Shown piece after piece: positions 19,600-31,001 of a stretch of DNA of 64,000 nucleotides. The position numbers were made by a program, and so were the translations under genes. The stretch spans positions 3,336,001 through 3,400,000 of the forward strand of contig NZ_CP162130.1 of the NCBI RefSeq assembly GCF_040833975.1. The letters run 5' to 3'. Source of the DNA: Leptospira sp. WS92.C1. GTDB lineage: Bacteria; Spirochaetota; Leptospiria; Leptospirales; Leptospiraceae. Under the pieces are notes generated by a model. The model was not told the origin of the DNA. It did no database searches and was given only the letters and a program-made list of their open reading frames with translations. Within the stretch, counting starts at the first letter, position 1. The number at the start of each line of letters is the position of its first letter.

Positions 19600-20032
19600 T
19601 TATAAAAAAGAGATAACTCTAAATCACAAGAGGTAAAAAAAGGAATCGAATATTTCATCATTGACCATATGAGCTTCAGAAATAAATTATAAACTGATCC
19701 TAACAGAAAAAAGCGTTCTTGACACGAAAGCTTTTTTAAGTTTCGACTGGGCGTTATTGAAAATGAAAGAACCCGATTGACAACAGCTATTTCGAGCTTG
19801 GAAAATCGTCCAAGAATACTATCCAGGTTGGATTTCTTTTCGAGCTTCCGTTTGGGCGCATAAAATCGAAAAGGAACTGGTAGAACTGATTGTGCAAGAT
19901 GAAATATCATCGCCAAACTCAATTCTCTATCATGTTGATATAAAAAAGAACGGATTCAAAAAGAGGAAAATGTTCTCTATGACCCGAGTTTGTATCCCAA
20001 ACACATTCAAATCCAATTATAAATCATTTTAA
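19600..20032 (+). pseudogene. Relic of an unidentified gene
   Basis: On the plus strand a protein-like reading runs from about 19674 to the stop at 20030-20032. It includes KMKEPD, an in-frame TGA at 19778-19780, then QQLFRAWKIVQEYYPGW, SVWAHKIEKELVELIVQDE and a basic C-terminus. Just upstream, another frame reads EVKKGIEYFIIDHM, suggesting one more frameshift. I do not recognise the family. The rest of 19326-19600 shows nothing. Confidence 0.45.
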
Positions 20033-20048
20033 ATCGGTACGGTAAAAA

Positions 20049-20739
20049 ATGAAATGTCTCTTCTCCTTTGTTCTTTTTCTGATTTTTTTGAACCATTGTG
20101 CCACCATTCAATCTTTGTATAAAATCAAAACGGCAAGTCAACCGTGCTCATTACGGGAAGATCAAAAATTTCTCTTAGGAATTGAAAAAGATTACGTATA
20201 TAGAGGCGAAGAGATGAATCCGATTTATAGCGGAGTTCGATTGAGAGCGTTCCGTTTTCCCTTGGTTATTCGTTTTTACATCGAAAACGTTTGTTCCTCA
20301 AGTGGAGGAGTGATTGGAGCTTCATTAGGTGCTATCGTTTGTCTTTTTGGTGCTTTTTTTATGATTCCCATTCTATTTTTGCCAGTTACAAGTTACGAAA
20401 TCATCGATTTTACCGCTAGCGCTGTTGGGGACACTCTTGCAATTCCGATCACAGTATCTTGGAAGCATTTTATAAATCAAGCGCATAGATTCCATTGCAA
20501 AAATTGGGAATCATTCATACAATACGAAAGTTTTGATGAGAAAAAAATTTCCTACGGAATTTGGAGAAGAGACTTTGAGTTCCTCAGAAGGTCCGAATCC
20601 GTTGCAATTGGCATTGAATTCGTTTCGATTGGAAAGATGTGAATCGGAGCGATACACAAGTTACGGAGATTTTCAAGTATGCGATCCTGTTCGTTATGTA
20701 GTTCAGTTAAGAAATCGATCTAGAAAAGTTCAATTCTGA
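20049..20739 (+). pseudogene. YceK/DUF1375-like lipoprotein, frameshifted at A7
   Basis: The first frame (20049-20642) has a lipobox NHC, then CATIQSLYKIK, YSGVRLRAF and IIDFTASAVGDTLAIPITV, matching the YceK/YidQ lipoprotein layout (C-x, YSG, D-P-S-AV-DT-xxP). After the A7 run at 20541-20547 the coding quality moves to another frame. That frame reads FPTEFGEETLSSSEGPNP and later CDPVRYVVQLRNRS, ending at 20739. Removing one A joins both into one protein of about 230 residues. It is a frameshift mutation, polymerase slippage or a sequencing error; the sequence cannot decide. Confidence 0.6.
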
Positions 20740-20942
20740 ATCAATATTTTAAAAAATAATCGCATCCATGACTCCTACATATTGAAATTTCGAAAAGATC
20801 TAAAAACGAAAATCTATCAGTGCTTTTGCAATCCTAAAATCCAATTAAAAAATTGTGATTCTGAATATCAAACAAGAGTAGGATATCACTTTCAGGATTT
20901 ATAATTTTATACAACGAAAGAGAATTTTAGATTCCCATCAAA

Positions 20943-22079
20943 TCAAAATTCGATGGGAATCATCGCCGAAAGCTCGAACAACGTCATCCGAAATCGAAAT
21001 CCGGAATCGTTAAAAATCGGACCGTTGACGCTAAATCGAAATTTAACAAATCCGAATTTAGGCGTCTCTAAAAAAATCATATAAGCAAATACATTCTTGG
21101 GTTTGGAGTTGATCGAACTTCTGGACAAAGCCCCCAGAGCAAGCAATTCAAGCGGACTAAAGTGATCCTTGTATTGAATGTAGGTTAGAATGGACAACAA
21201 GTCAGTCGAAAAATGAACTCCTTGACCAAGAAGATACAATCCCATCCATTCGAGATTGTTGTTCTGACTCAAATTGAACAATAAATAGTTAAACACCGGA
21301 TCGCCGGACTTCAAATCCACAAGCCCCGAAGAAAACTGCAATTGAGCCATTCCGTTTAAAAAATCGGTACGATTGGTATCCGCATACGGAAAGACAAGTC
21401 TACCAATCGTGTCCCAACTTTCCCGAAAGTCCACGTTGCCTCGCATTCTTAAATCGGCCAAACCGGCTCCAAGTCCCATACGAAATCCATCCACATCCGG
21501 ATTCCCCCAATAAAAAGTGGGGATCAGATAACTATAATCCACTCGCAATCTTGTCCCAAGATCGGCGTGGATGATCTCAGATTCCTCGGAAGATCCGGAA
21601 GCTTTTGAAGAGGATGAGGAGGAGTTCGAACCGCCGGAAACAAGTTGAGAATATCTCTGTCGATCAAACGCAATGCTCGAAGTGTGAAATAAAAACTGAA
21701 ATCCGAACGCTTCGTTGATTCTAAAATCCTTGGATTTGACGTCGAAAAAAAAATTTGGTTGCGGACGGGACACTTCCATTTCCGCCTTTTTACCCTGTCC
21801 TTTAATTTCCAAATCATTGACCACTACGTGATTCACGCCGGGAAGAATGGAAAAGTATTTTGCTTTTTTATCCGTTGAAATTCCTAAATCACGATCCACT
21901 TTTTCCTTACTCAGATTGGGATCATAGTGTCTTCGTATTTTTTTGAGAACATCTTCATCCAAATCGGCGTTTACAGGCACTGCATACGCCGAAAATGAAA
22001 TTTGCAGAATTATAAATAACGTAAGCCGATAGGAAAAATTAGATGTTATGAATTTTATCATGATCGGAACAAGAAACAT
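20943..22079 (-). CDS. Putative outer membrane beta-barrel protein
   Basis: The product is up to 378 residues, with a signal peptide (LTLFIILQISFSAYA) and a mature protein of alternating hydrophobic strands. It ends in F (SAMIPIEF), as outer-membrane barrels do. A Ser-rich linker (GGSNSSSSSSKASGSS) lies at about residues 149-165. An internal ATG at 22061 is an equally possible start. The exact family was not recognised. Confidence 0.65.
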   Translation of the reverse strand: MFLVPIMIKFITSNFSYRLTLFIILQISFSAYAVPVNADLDEDVLKKIRRHYDPNLSKEKVDRDLGISTDKKAKYFSILPGVNHVVVNDLEIKGQGKKAEMEVSRPQPNFFFDVKSKDFRINEAFGFQFLFHTSSIAFDRQRYSQLVSGGSNSSSSSSKASGSSEESEIIHADLGTRLRVDYSYLIPTFYWGNPDVDGFRMGLGAGLADLRMRGNVDFRESWDTIGRLVFPYADTNRTDFLNGMAQLQFSSGLVDLKSGDPVFNYLLFNLSQNNNLEWMGLYLLGQGVHFSTDLLSILTYIQYKDHFSPLELLALGALSRSSINSKPKNVFAYMIFLETPKFGFVKFRFSVNGPIFNDSGFRFRMTLFELSAMIPIEF

Positions 22080-22157
22080 ATTGACCGAATCGAATCTATT
22101 GAAGTCAATCGAAAAATACCTGATCTTTCCAAAATCCGTTTTTAGGCAAAAGAATCG

Positions 22158-23054
22158 ATGCGATTATATTATTGTTTTCTAAACTTATTTTTAATCCTAT
22201 TTTTGAATTTAAATTGTATCAAAACGTTTCAAGTATTGGAGGATCCTCCTCCGGACAAGGAAGGACTTGTCGCATTAGGTTTGATCGTCGCAAAATGGGG
22301 ACACCGTCAAAATAATTTTTTAGGATTAGAAGCCCCGCATGGAAGGCATACAGAACTCGGCTCTATTACCGACGTTTCTAAAATCATTTTTATGAGCGAT
22401 CAGGAAAAGGATATCGAAGGAGACGGGAACTACAGATTCAAATGGGTAACCAAATTCTCGATGGGACGGGAAAAATCAAAAACTCCACAACCTTATTATT
22501 TTGCTTTGTCTCAGCTTCCTCGTGAGGAAATGCTTTTTCTGAAATCCGCTTCTTATAGCTATCTTACCTATCATCATTATACCTATCGTGACGCAAACGG
22601 AAACGTTCATACTGCCACCAGAGTGGAACAACATTGGCACACGGTTCCGATCGATTCCACTTCCACCGAAAAGGAAACGCCTAGATTCTCCAATTTAGGA
22701 GGCAAAAAAATTCACTTCTTAGGAAATTTTATCGCACATCCGATCAACCCGACCGGCGGAAATGATCGAACGCCCTACAACGGAACCTATGTGTTAACGG
22801 ATATCAATCAATACATCGCTAAAAATCGAACCATCAACGAGTCGTTGTTGGAAATGTATTATGGTAAGGAAGAAATCAGTCGTAAAGGCGCGGAGATTCA
22901 CTTTTTAAAACGTTTTATCGTAGAAAATCGCTCTCGTTATTGGGGTGGGATCGCCATCAAGCAACTCTTAGAATTGGATCCGGCGACAAAAAACACCGTC
23001 GAGCGAGAAAAAATCAAGATCACATCCGACGTTCCTGAAACGGGAATCGATTAA
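22158..23054 (+). CDS. Putative lipoprotein
   Basis: The product is 298 residues with a lipoprotein signal (FLNLFLILFLNLNC, Cys at about residue 20). The mature region is rich in His and aromatic residues around SYLTYHHYTYRDANGNVHTA and ends in a charged segment. I do not recognise a domain. It is divergent from the barrel gene at 20943, with 78 bp between, so the two may share regulation. Confidence 0.75.
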   Translation: MRLYYCFLNLFLILFLNLNCIKTFQVLEDPPPDKEGLVALGLIVAKWGHRQNNFLGLEAPHGRHTELGSITDVSKIIFMSDQEKDIEGDGNYRFKWVTKFSMGREKSKTPQPYYFALSQLPREEMLFLKSASYSYLTYHHYTYRDANGNVHTATRVEQHWHTVPIDSTSTEKETPRFSNLGGKKIHFLGNFIAHPINPTGGNDRTPYNGTYVLTDINQYIAKNRTINESLLEMYYGKEEISRKGAEIHFLKRFIVENRSRYWGGIAIKQLLELDPATKNTVEREKIKITSDVPETGID

Positions 23055-23058
23055 ACAA

Positions 23059-23109
23059 AACCAAGACATTTGTCCGAGATAATTCAGTTGACACCTTAGA
23101 GTCCTCGAC
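23059..23109 (-). mobile_element. Relic of a type 2 IS256-family transposase
   Basis: Read on the minus strand, these bases give RGL*GVN*IISDKCLG. That matches RGLRGVNLIISDKCLG of the intact transposases at 24781 and 31223, with two stop codons. It is a small decayed remnant next to the TA modules. Confidence 0.7.
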
Positions 23110-23217
23110 TCATCGAACCGAAGCTCCGGCAAAGCAATGTGCGGAGCATGAGTGAAAGGCGCGTTAGAAATCTCGAAGCGCTGCGAGAAACAACAGTTAG
23201 GCGATGGGTCGCATCTT

Positions 23218-23619
23218 TCAAATCCAGTTTTCAATTTTAATATTTTTAATTCGAACAAATTCTTTTTCATTGTTCGTTACAAGAATCAGCTGATTTGATA
23301 ACGCCTGGGAAGCTATTAGAAGATCAAATGGGCCAATTGGTTTTCCTACTCTTTCCAACTCTACTCGAATTTTCGCCGCTTTATTTGAATCTTCGCTAAC
23401 AAATGGAAGAATATTGAGATAACTTAGAAACTCTTCTAAGATTTTCAGGTTCCTTTCAAAGTGGAGGCTCTTTTGGACTCCATATTTTAGTTCAAATTCT
23501 GTAATCGATGAAATGTAGATATTTTCTAGTTTGATCTTTTTGAATTTTTTATAAACGGATTCTGGTTTCTGATTAATTATATAAATGCAGATATTCGTAT
23601 CTAACAAGTATTGAGTCAT
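23218..23619 (-). CDS. vapC: VapC toxin (PIN-domain ribonuclease)
   Basis: The product is 133 residues with PIN acidic residues in [14 protein letters not shown] and [10 protein letters not shown], and the late TNNEKEF. It is predicted to cleave RNA, probably initiator tRNA as known VapCs do. The ATG overlaps the vapB stop by 4 bp (ATGA), the standard coupling of antitoxin and toxin. Confidence 0.95.
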   Translation of the reverse strand: MTQYLLDTNICIYIINQKPESVYKKFKKIKLENIYISSITEFELKYGVQKSLHFERNLKILEEFLSYLNILPFVSEDSNKAAKIRVELERVGKPIGPFDLLIASQALSNQLILVTNNEKEFVRIKNIKIENWI

Positions 23620-23846
23620 ATCCGATTTCGTTTATCGTAAACACTTGGTTGGTTTCGATCAATGATCAGATCTTCAGAAAAATTATGAACAGTATTCCAG
23701 AATCGATCAACTGAATCATCTATTGGAGTCAGAATGACACTGTCGCCATCTTTTCGTATATAAACTTCCTTACCTTTAAAACGATATTCTTTCGGTAAGC
23801 GAATTGCCTGGCTGTCCCCATTTTTAAAAATTTTAGCCCTATTCAT
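23616..23846 (-). CDS. vapB: VapB antitoxin
   Basis: The product is 76 residues with an AbrB/SpoVT-type N-terminus ([21 protein letters not shown]) for DNA binding. The C-terminal tail should wrap VapC. It is the first gene of the pair and is probably autoregulated through the A/T palindromic promoter directly upstream. Confidence 0.93.
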   Translation of the reverse strand: MNRAKIFKNGDSQAIRLPKEYRFKGKEVYIRKDGDSVILTPIDDSVDRFWNTVHNFSEDLIIDRNQPSVYDKRNRI

Positions 23847-23855
23847 ATATATTTA

Positions 23856-23883
23856 ACTATATATATAATTGTAGAAAAGTCAA
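23856..23883 (-). promoter_or_regulatory. vapBC promoter
   Basis: On the minus strand, TTGACT (23878-23883) and TATAGT (23856-23861) are 16 bp apart. The predicted start falls about 3 nt before the vapB ATG, and no Shine-Dalgarno is present, so the message may be leaderless. Confidence 0.55.
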
Positions 23884-23934
23884 TGACTTTTTGATCAATC
23901 TGATCCGATACCTTTAAACTAGTAATAATGGGAG

Positions 23935-24125
<191 letters not shown>

Positions 24126-24129
24126 TTCC

Positions 24130-24706
<577 letters not shown>

Positions 24707-24711
24707 ATCAT

Positions 24712-26077
24712 GATAACGTCCTCAATCTTTCGCACATTTAAGAATCAAAGAGAAGGCTCTCCTTGCCGATTGAGTTTGTAATGAGCAAATTCAAGAAAAA
24801 GGAGAACCCCCCAATGAGGGCAGAAGAAAAAAAAGCACACTTGAAAGTAATCCAAGTGGATGAGACGCAGCTCAAGAAAGACTTGAGCGAACTCGTAAGA
24901 GGTTCAGTGGAAGAAACGCTGAACGCTCTCTTAGATGAGGAAGCGGATAAACTCTGCAAAGCCTCGAGGTATGAGAGAAGCCCGGATCGAGTAGATACAA
25001 GAGCGGGTTCGTATAATAGAAACTTCGAAACAAAAGCGGGAAAAGTAAAGTTAAAAGTTCCCAAACTAAGAACAATTCCGTTTGAGTCGGCGATCATCGA
25101 TCGATACAAGCGACGGGAGAGTTCGGTAGAAGAAGCTCTCATGGAGATGTATCTCGCGGGAGTTTCAGTTCGGAGAGTCGAGGACATTACCGAAAGCCTC
25201 TGGGGAACCAAGGTCTCACCTTCAACGATCAGCAAACTCAACCAAAAAGTTTTTGTTCAAATCGACGAATGGAGAATCCGTCCGCTTACTGACGAATATC
25301 CTTACGTTTACCTGGACGGACTTTACTTGAAGAAGTCTTGGGGTGGAGAAGTTCGTAACGTAGCGATTCTCGTAGCCATAGGGGTTAATTCAGAAGGTTA
25401 CAGAGAAGTTCTTGGTTCGATGGAAGGAGCCAGAGAAGACAAAGAGAGTTGGCAAGCGTTCCTAAAACATCTTAAGGACCGGGGACTCAGAGGAGTGAAC
25501 TTAATTATCTCAGACAAATGTTTAGGCTTAGTGGAATCGATTCCTTACTTCTTTCCAGAATCGAAATGGCAGAGGTGTATCGTTCATTTCTACAGGAATG
25601 TATTTGGAAAGGCTCCAAGAAGTTCCTTTAAAGTGATTTCACAAATGTTGAAAGCGATTCATTCTCAGGAAAACAAAGAAGAAGCTTTGAAGAAAGCCAA
25701 CTTTGTCGCCGAGCGCTTGACTGAAATGAAATTGAAGGAAGCAGCTAAAGTCATCTCCGATGGAATCGAAGAAACTCTCTCTTATATGGATTTTCCTTCC
25801 GAGCATTGGAGAAAGATCCGAACCAACAATCCATTAGAAAGAATCATCAAAGAGATCAAGAGAAGAACAAAGGTCGTAGGAGCCTTTCCTGATGGGAAGT
25901 CCGCTCTCATGTTAGCCACTGCTCGCCTCAGGCATGTTGCATCAACTAAGTGGGGAACAAAAAAGTATGTTGACATGGAGAAGTTAAAAGAGTTAAAAAC
26001 TTTAAAGATCATGGCTTGATCGACTGAGGTGAGCTCTTCTCAAGTTCTCATTTGTGCGAAACTTTACGGACACTATC
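24712..26077 (+). mobile_element. IS256-family insertion sequence (type 2, copy A)
   Basis: The element is 1366 bp with inverted ends starting GATA-CGTCC (left) and GATA-TGTCC (right), both sharing TTTCGCACA. No 8-bp duplication is seen: the flanks are catatcat and ggaaaaag. Its right side abuts a fragment of another IS, so flanking DNA has been rearranged or the element inserted inside an older one. Confidence 0.9.
24781..26019 (+). CDS. IS256-family transposase, type 2 copy A
   Basis: The product is 412 residues from the ATG at 24781. DDE residues are in YVYLDGLYLKK, LIISDKCLGLVES and TNNPLERIIKEIKRR. It differs from copy B (31223) at four residues, including D versus A in the DRVDTRAGSYNR segment. 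The frame is open and likely functional. Confidence 0.93.
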   Translation: MSKFKKKENPPMRAEEKKAHLKVIQVDETQLKKDLSELVRGSVEETLNALLDEEADKLCKASRYERSPDRVDTRAGSYNRNFETKAGKVKLKVPKLRTIPFESAIIDRYKRRESSVEEALMEMYLAGVSVRRVEDITESLWGTKVSPSTISKLNQKVFVQIDEWRIRPLTDEYPYVYLDGLYLKKSWGGEVRNVAILVAIGVNSEGYREVLGSMEGAREDKESWQAFLKHLKDRGLRGVNLIISDKCLGLVESIPYFFPESKWQRCIVHFYRNVFGKAPRSSFKVISQMLKAIHSQENKEEALKKANFVAERLTEMKLKEAAKVISDGIEETLSYMDFPSEHWRKIRTNNPLERIIKEIKRRTKVVGAFPDGKSALMLATARLRHVASTKWGTKKYVDMEKLKELKTLKIMA

Positions 26078-26302
<225 letters not shown>

Positions 26303-26309
26303 GATCATT

Positions 26310-27038
26310 TTAACGTTGGGATGCAAGAACCGATTCGCAATTTTCAACGGTAGTTTGTATCATTTTCGAAAATAGTTCATCTAGAAAATCAGAACTAGAA
26401 TTATCCTGACTTTCCTTTCCAAAGTTTTCCTTTGCTTTCTGAAATATATACTTCGACGTAGATTTTTCTTTTATTTTCATTGGAATAGAATTTACAAAAT
26501 TTTTAAAATTAATTTGAAAAATTTCTTCTAATGCTTGAACATTTAGATTTAATTTATATTTTTTTTCAAGTTTTGAAAGTTTTCCAATGAAATGGTGGTC
26601 TTTAGTATTATTTTTAATATATTTCTCTTCTACTTGATTAAAATTCTCGAATGATGAAATTTCGTATCTTAGCCATTGAATATATTGATTTAATTCAAAT
26701 GCCAATGCTTCAGTCGTTAAAAATAGGGCTGATTTTTCTATCTCGGAATTCCTTTCGTAAAATATTCGAATTTTATCTAATATTTCGGGCAACTCCATTG
26801 ATTTTGATATATATTTTTTATACAATTGAACAAGGATCCCTTCCGCTTCTTTGGCTTCACCATTCTCTTGCAAGTAGAGAGCAAGTTTTAAATCTATATT
26901 TTTGGTTTGCAATGAGCTTTCTTTCAGTGCAATTATTCTTGCGCTTCTAAGTGAAGCAATTGCGGAAGTTAGATTTTTATCTTTTTTAAATTGAGTAGCG
27001 TGTTTTAATAATTGTAATAATTCTTCAAGTTCATTCAT
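26310..27038 (-). CDS. Hypothetical helical protein, TPR-like
   Basis: The product is 242 residues, with an ATG behind AGGAAA. The N-terminal half has alternating helices with a tetratricopeptide-like spacing (AIASLRSARIIALKESS, then EAKEAEGILVQLYKKY). The C-terminal half is Lys-rich. It has no signal peptide or membrane segment. The family was not identified. It sits among TA modules and IS elements and is probably cargo. Confidence 0.65.
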   Translation of the reverse strand: MNELEELLQLLKHATQFKKDKNLTSAIASLRSARIIALKESSLQTKNIDLKLALYLQENGEAKEAEGILVQLYKKYISKSMELPEILDKIRIFYERNSEIEKSALFLTTEALAFELNQYIQWLRYEISSFENFNQVEEKYIKNNTKDHHFIGKLSKLEKKYKLNLNVQALEEIFQINFKNFVNSIPMKIKEKSTSKYIFQKAKENFGKESQDNSSSDFLDELFSKMIQTTVENCESVLASQR

Positions 27039-27120
27039 ATTTTTTCCTTCGACATTACGCCTAACTAAAATTACAAGAAATTCACATATTTTTCAAACCG
27101 TTTCTAATAACAAATATTCG

Positions 27121-27192
27121 TTATATTTTTTTAAATTTCTTACGCCTTTCAAGATCTTGCATTTCTCTTTCAAATGTTGATTCATTCTGCAT
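27121..27192 (-). pseudogene. Truncated HigA-type antitoxin N-terminus
   Basis: This 23-codon frame (MQNESTFEREMQDLERRKKF) resembles the first residues of the intact antitoxin at 29242 (STFDRIMQDPQRRKSF) and then stops. It overlaps the end of the HTH gene upstream by 11 bp, the same overlap seen between higB and higA. Confidence 0.55.
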
Positions 27193-27554
27193 AAAGAAAA
27201 ATCTCAACCGGCTTTTTAAACATTTTGGAAAGTTGTTTTGCTAATTCTTTTGAAATTGGTCTTTTACTTAGAGCCATAGCCGAGAGATTTTGCCTCGGGA
27301 TCCCACCCAATTTTTCCCCAAGTTCCGAGAGACTCAACCCGGCTTTTTTTTCTATAGTATTTCATTTTCGATCCCGGCTGTAGAAATTCTTTATTCTCTT
27401 TGAAAAATTCTGTATCTTTCCAAGAAATTGATTTCTCCGACTTTTCAATACGAAGTTTCTTACCGAATTCCTTTTTGAGAGCTTTCAAAAGGGTAGAAGA
27501 AATTTCTCCTTTAATTGTAACTTCAATAAGGGGCGTTTTCACGACTGCCTGCAT
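27182..27554 (-). pseudogene. HTH antitoxin gene with frameshift at A8
   Basis: The first frame (from 27554) reads through KMKYYRKK and then loses sense. After the run of eight A (minus strand, near 27351-27358) the +1-related frame gives AGLSLSELGEKLGGIPRQNL, then SKRPISKELAKQL and KKPVEIFLYAE. That is a clear helix-turn-helix domain of the kind fused to a small N-terminal domain in HigA-like antitoxins. One fewer A would restore the gene. It is broken, sliding by slippage, or misread. Confidence 0.7.
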
Positions 27555-27575
27555 AATATAGTGAATTGCTTTTAT

Positions 27576-28124
27576 CTAAGTAATTCTTAATAACTTTTCG
27601 AACTCTTCAAATGCTTCCTTTCCCAATGCACCTTTTTTAAGACACCATTCCTTGACCCGACTCAATTCAAAAGGTTGGCTTCTTGCAACTAACAATGCCT
27701 GATCGAGACATTCCCGTGCATTGAAATGTATGAAGAAGATAACCTGTCTTTAATACAATCTGTTGGCGAAATATTCTTATAATTTTACCTTCAACTTCCC
27801 TTTCATCCGAGATAATTTGATAATCATCTCCAATTGAAACAGGAGCAGAAAGAAATTCAATAAAAAGATGATTACATCTGGGATGAACATAGTGGCGATT
27901 TCTTTTAGAAAATCCTAATTCTTCCATTACTGATTTAATTTCCGATGCTTTGGAAATGAGCGGCTCGACTAAATCCAAATCCCCGGAACGGTACGCACCT
28001 CGTGAATAGATCGAGACAACAGCGCCACCAACTAAAACAGAATAATTCCTTTGCTATCTAAATGCCATCCAACAAATTTCCAAAGTTCTTCTTCGTTTAC
28101 AATACTCCAATCAGGTTCATCCAT
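27576..28124 (-). pseudogene. Nucleotidyltransferase-like (MNT/AbiEii-type) gene, decayed
   Basis: The pieces lie in three frames. They are MDEPDWSIVNEEELWKFVGW, then LVGGAVVSIYSRGAYRSGD with DLDLVEP (the GG...DLD nucleotidyltransferase signature), then SPTDCIKDRLS, then HFNARECLDQALLVARSQPF to the stop at 27576. At least three single-base shifts separate them. Its start overlaps the winged-helix gene by 8 bp, so it was the second gene of a regulator/nucleotidyltransferase pair. Confidence 0.8.
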
Positions 28125-28455
28125 AAACTGGTTTTCCCTTTTGTCTTGGTCTTCTTCTGGTTGAAAATATTAATTCTTTCTCTTCAATAGATAACGAATT
28201 ATAAAAAATAGCCAAAATGTTTTTGATCGGCTTTACGAAAGGGGACTTTGGATTAAAGGCAAAAACTCTGGATCGACCTACATTTTTTGCGACAAGTATT
28301 CCTGTTTTTTCAAATCTTTCAAGTTGAAGCCTGATTGGAGTTACGGCAGTTCCGTAATCATTTGCGATTGCCGATGAATGTATCTCGTTATAATGATAGA
28401 GATGTAATAAAACTCTTGAGGCTGTTCTATTTCCAAAGATTCCGTCGAGGATCAT
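28117..28455 (-). CDS. Winged-helix transcriptional regulator
   Basis: The product is 112 residues with an ArsR/MarR-like winged helix: NRTASRVLLHLYHYNEIHSS, then TPIRLQLERFEKTGIL and the wing KNVGRSRVFAFN. It lies directly upstream of, and overlaps, a decayed nucleotidyltransferase gene, a common toxin-antitoxin-like pairing. The frame is intact while the partner is broken, as expected if the partner was the harmful component. It probably represses its own promoter at the dyad at 28485-28528. Confidence 0.75.
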   Translation of the reverse strand: MILDGIFGNRTASRVLLHLYHYNEIHSSAIANDYGTAVTPIRLQLERFEKTGILVAKNVGRSRVFAFNPKSPFVKPIKNILAIFYNSLSIEEKELIFSTRRRPRQKGKPVYG

Positions 28456-28484
28456 CCTTGGAGCGTAATATATTCTTTTTTTAT

Positions 28485-28528
28485 TATCAACTAAAATATA
28501 GTCCGTATAAGCTATTTTTTAGTTGATA
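28485..28528. promoter_or_regulatory. Dyad operator candidate upstream of the winged-helix gene
   Basis: Two perfectly complementary 12-nt arms, tatcaactaaaa (28485-28496) and ttttagttgata (28517-28528), are centred about 50 bp upstream of the start. This is a natural binding site for a dimeric winged-helix regulator. Confidence 0.55.
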
Positions 28529-28820
28529 GAAAGTCACCTGATTCTGTTCTTCGAAGAATTAAAATCAGTAAAGAAGGGGGATTTAGGAAGAACGTGGTAC
28601 AAAACAGAATTACTTTACATATATTTGCTTAACTTTAGATAATGTATGTTTCTTCTCGTTTAGTAAGAGACATAATTCTATGCGACATAAGATACATTAT
28701 CGGTAGTCATATAATAAGCAAACATATATTCAGCATATTATTCCCAATCGCCCTTTCAAGCTGAATTATCGAATGATTACTAATTTTTTCATAATTTCTC
28801 TTTTTTATGCCCTTTCAAGT
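28529..28820. other. Non-coding gap between divergent TA modules
   Basis: About 290 bp hold no supported gene, between the winged-helix operator and the higB promoter. Only scattered A/T-rich repeats (acatatatt-like) are seen. Confidence 0.4.
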
Positions 28821-28849
28821 TTGACAAAGCAGGCGTACCATTATATTGT
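28821..28849 (+). promoter_or_regulatory. higBA promoter
   Basis: TTGACA (28821-28826) and TATTGT (28844-28849) are separated by 17 bp, close to consensus. The predicted start is about 4 nt before the ATG at 28860, which supports that start codon and suggests a leaderless message. Confidence 0.65.
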
Positions 28850-28859
28850 TACGGTGAAA

Positions 28860-29252
28860 ATGAAGAAGGCCTCAGAGTATCTCATTTATGAAGGTCCAGC
28901 TTTTTCGATCGAGTGGTACTTTGATAAAAGCTCAAAGTCAATACCTTTGGAATTCTTTGAGAGCCTTTCGATCAACGAGCAAGAAGATTTTCTTGTGCTC
29001 GTTAAGAAAATGGCAGATACTGGAAAGATATTCAACGAACAAAAGTTCCGAAATGAAGGTGATAAAATTTTCACCTTTAAGCCGAAACCGAATAGGTTTC
29101 TTTGTTTTTTCACCGTGGGAAAGAAGATCATTGTCACGAATGGATTTCTAAAGAGACAAGATAAGTTACCCCCAAATGAAAAAATTAAAGCGCAAGCGAT
29201 TCGGAAAGATTATTTAGAGAGAACTGAGGCAGGAACATATTATGAAAAGTAA
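28860..29252 (+). CDS. higB: HigB/RelE-like toxin (Gp49 family)
   Basis: The product is 130 residues from the ATG at 28860. Upstream in-frame codons to 28773 overlap the promoter and are excluded. The RelE-fold core includes SIEWYFDKSSKS, VLVKKMADTGKIFNEQKFR, IFTFKPKPNRFLCFFTVGKK and VTNGFLKRQDKLP, matching phage-derived Gp49/HigB proteins, which cut mRNA at ribosomes. Toxin-first order and an 11-bp overlap with the antitoxin are typical of hig modules. Confidence 0.88.
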   Translation: MKKASEYLIYEGPAFSIEWYFDKSSKSIPLEFFESLSINEQEDFLVLVKKMADTGKIFNEQKFRNEGDKIFTFKPKPNRFLCFFTVGKKIIVTNGFLKRQDKLPPNEKIKAQAIRKDYLERTEAGTYYEK

Positions 29253-29550
29253 ATCTACTTTCGACAGAATTATGCAAGACCCTCAAAGGCGAAAATCTTT
29301 TGATAAGAAGTATAGCGAGTTTTATCTTTCTGAAATGATAAGCGAACTTATGGAACAAGAGCATATATCCGTGCGAGAACTTGCGGAAAAGACCAATCTA
29401 TCCCCAACCGTAATTCAAGATATTAAGTCAGGGAAAAGAGACAACCCTACTTTTAATAGCTTGATAAGTGTAATTGAAGCACTCGGAGCCGAAATAGTAT
29501 TCAAGAAAGGCAATAAAGAACTCTACCATGTTCCGAAAGTCCATGCGTAG
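29242..29550 (+). CDS. higA: HigA antitoxin (XRE helix-turn-helix)
   Basis: The product is 102 residues with an XRE HTH (HISVRELAEKTNLSPTVIQD, then IKSGKRDNPTFNSLISVIEA). It is paired with higB. An IS inserted exactly at its 3' end: the stop codon is the last three bases of the 8-bp target duplication, so the protein is unchanged. Transcription downstream now enters the IS. Confidence 0.9.
   Translation: MKSKSTFDRIMQDPQRRKSFDKKYSEFYLSEMISELMEQEHISVRELAEKTNLSPTVIQDIKSGKRDNPTFNSLISVIEALGAEIVFKKGNKELYHVPKVHA

Positions 29551-31001
<1,451 letters not shown>

Noticed and set aside
19497..19922. 141-codon minus-strand frame
   Set aside because: The opposite strand carries a more protein-like relic reading, and this frame has no ribosome binding site or recognisable domain.
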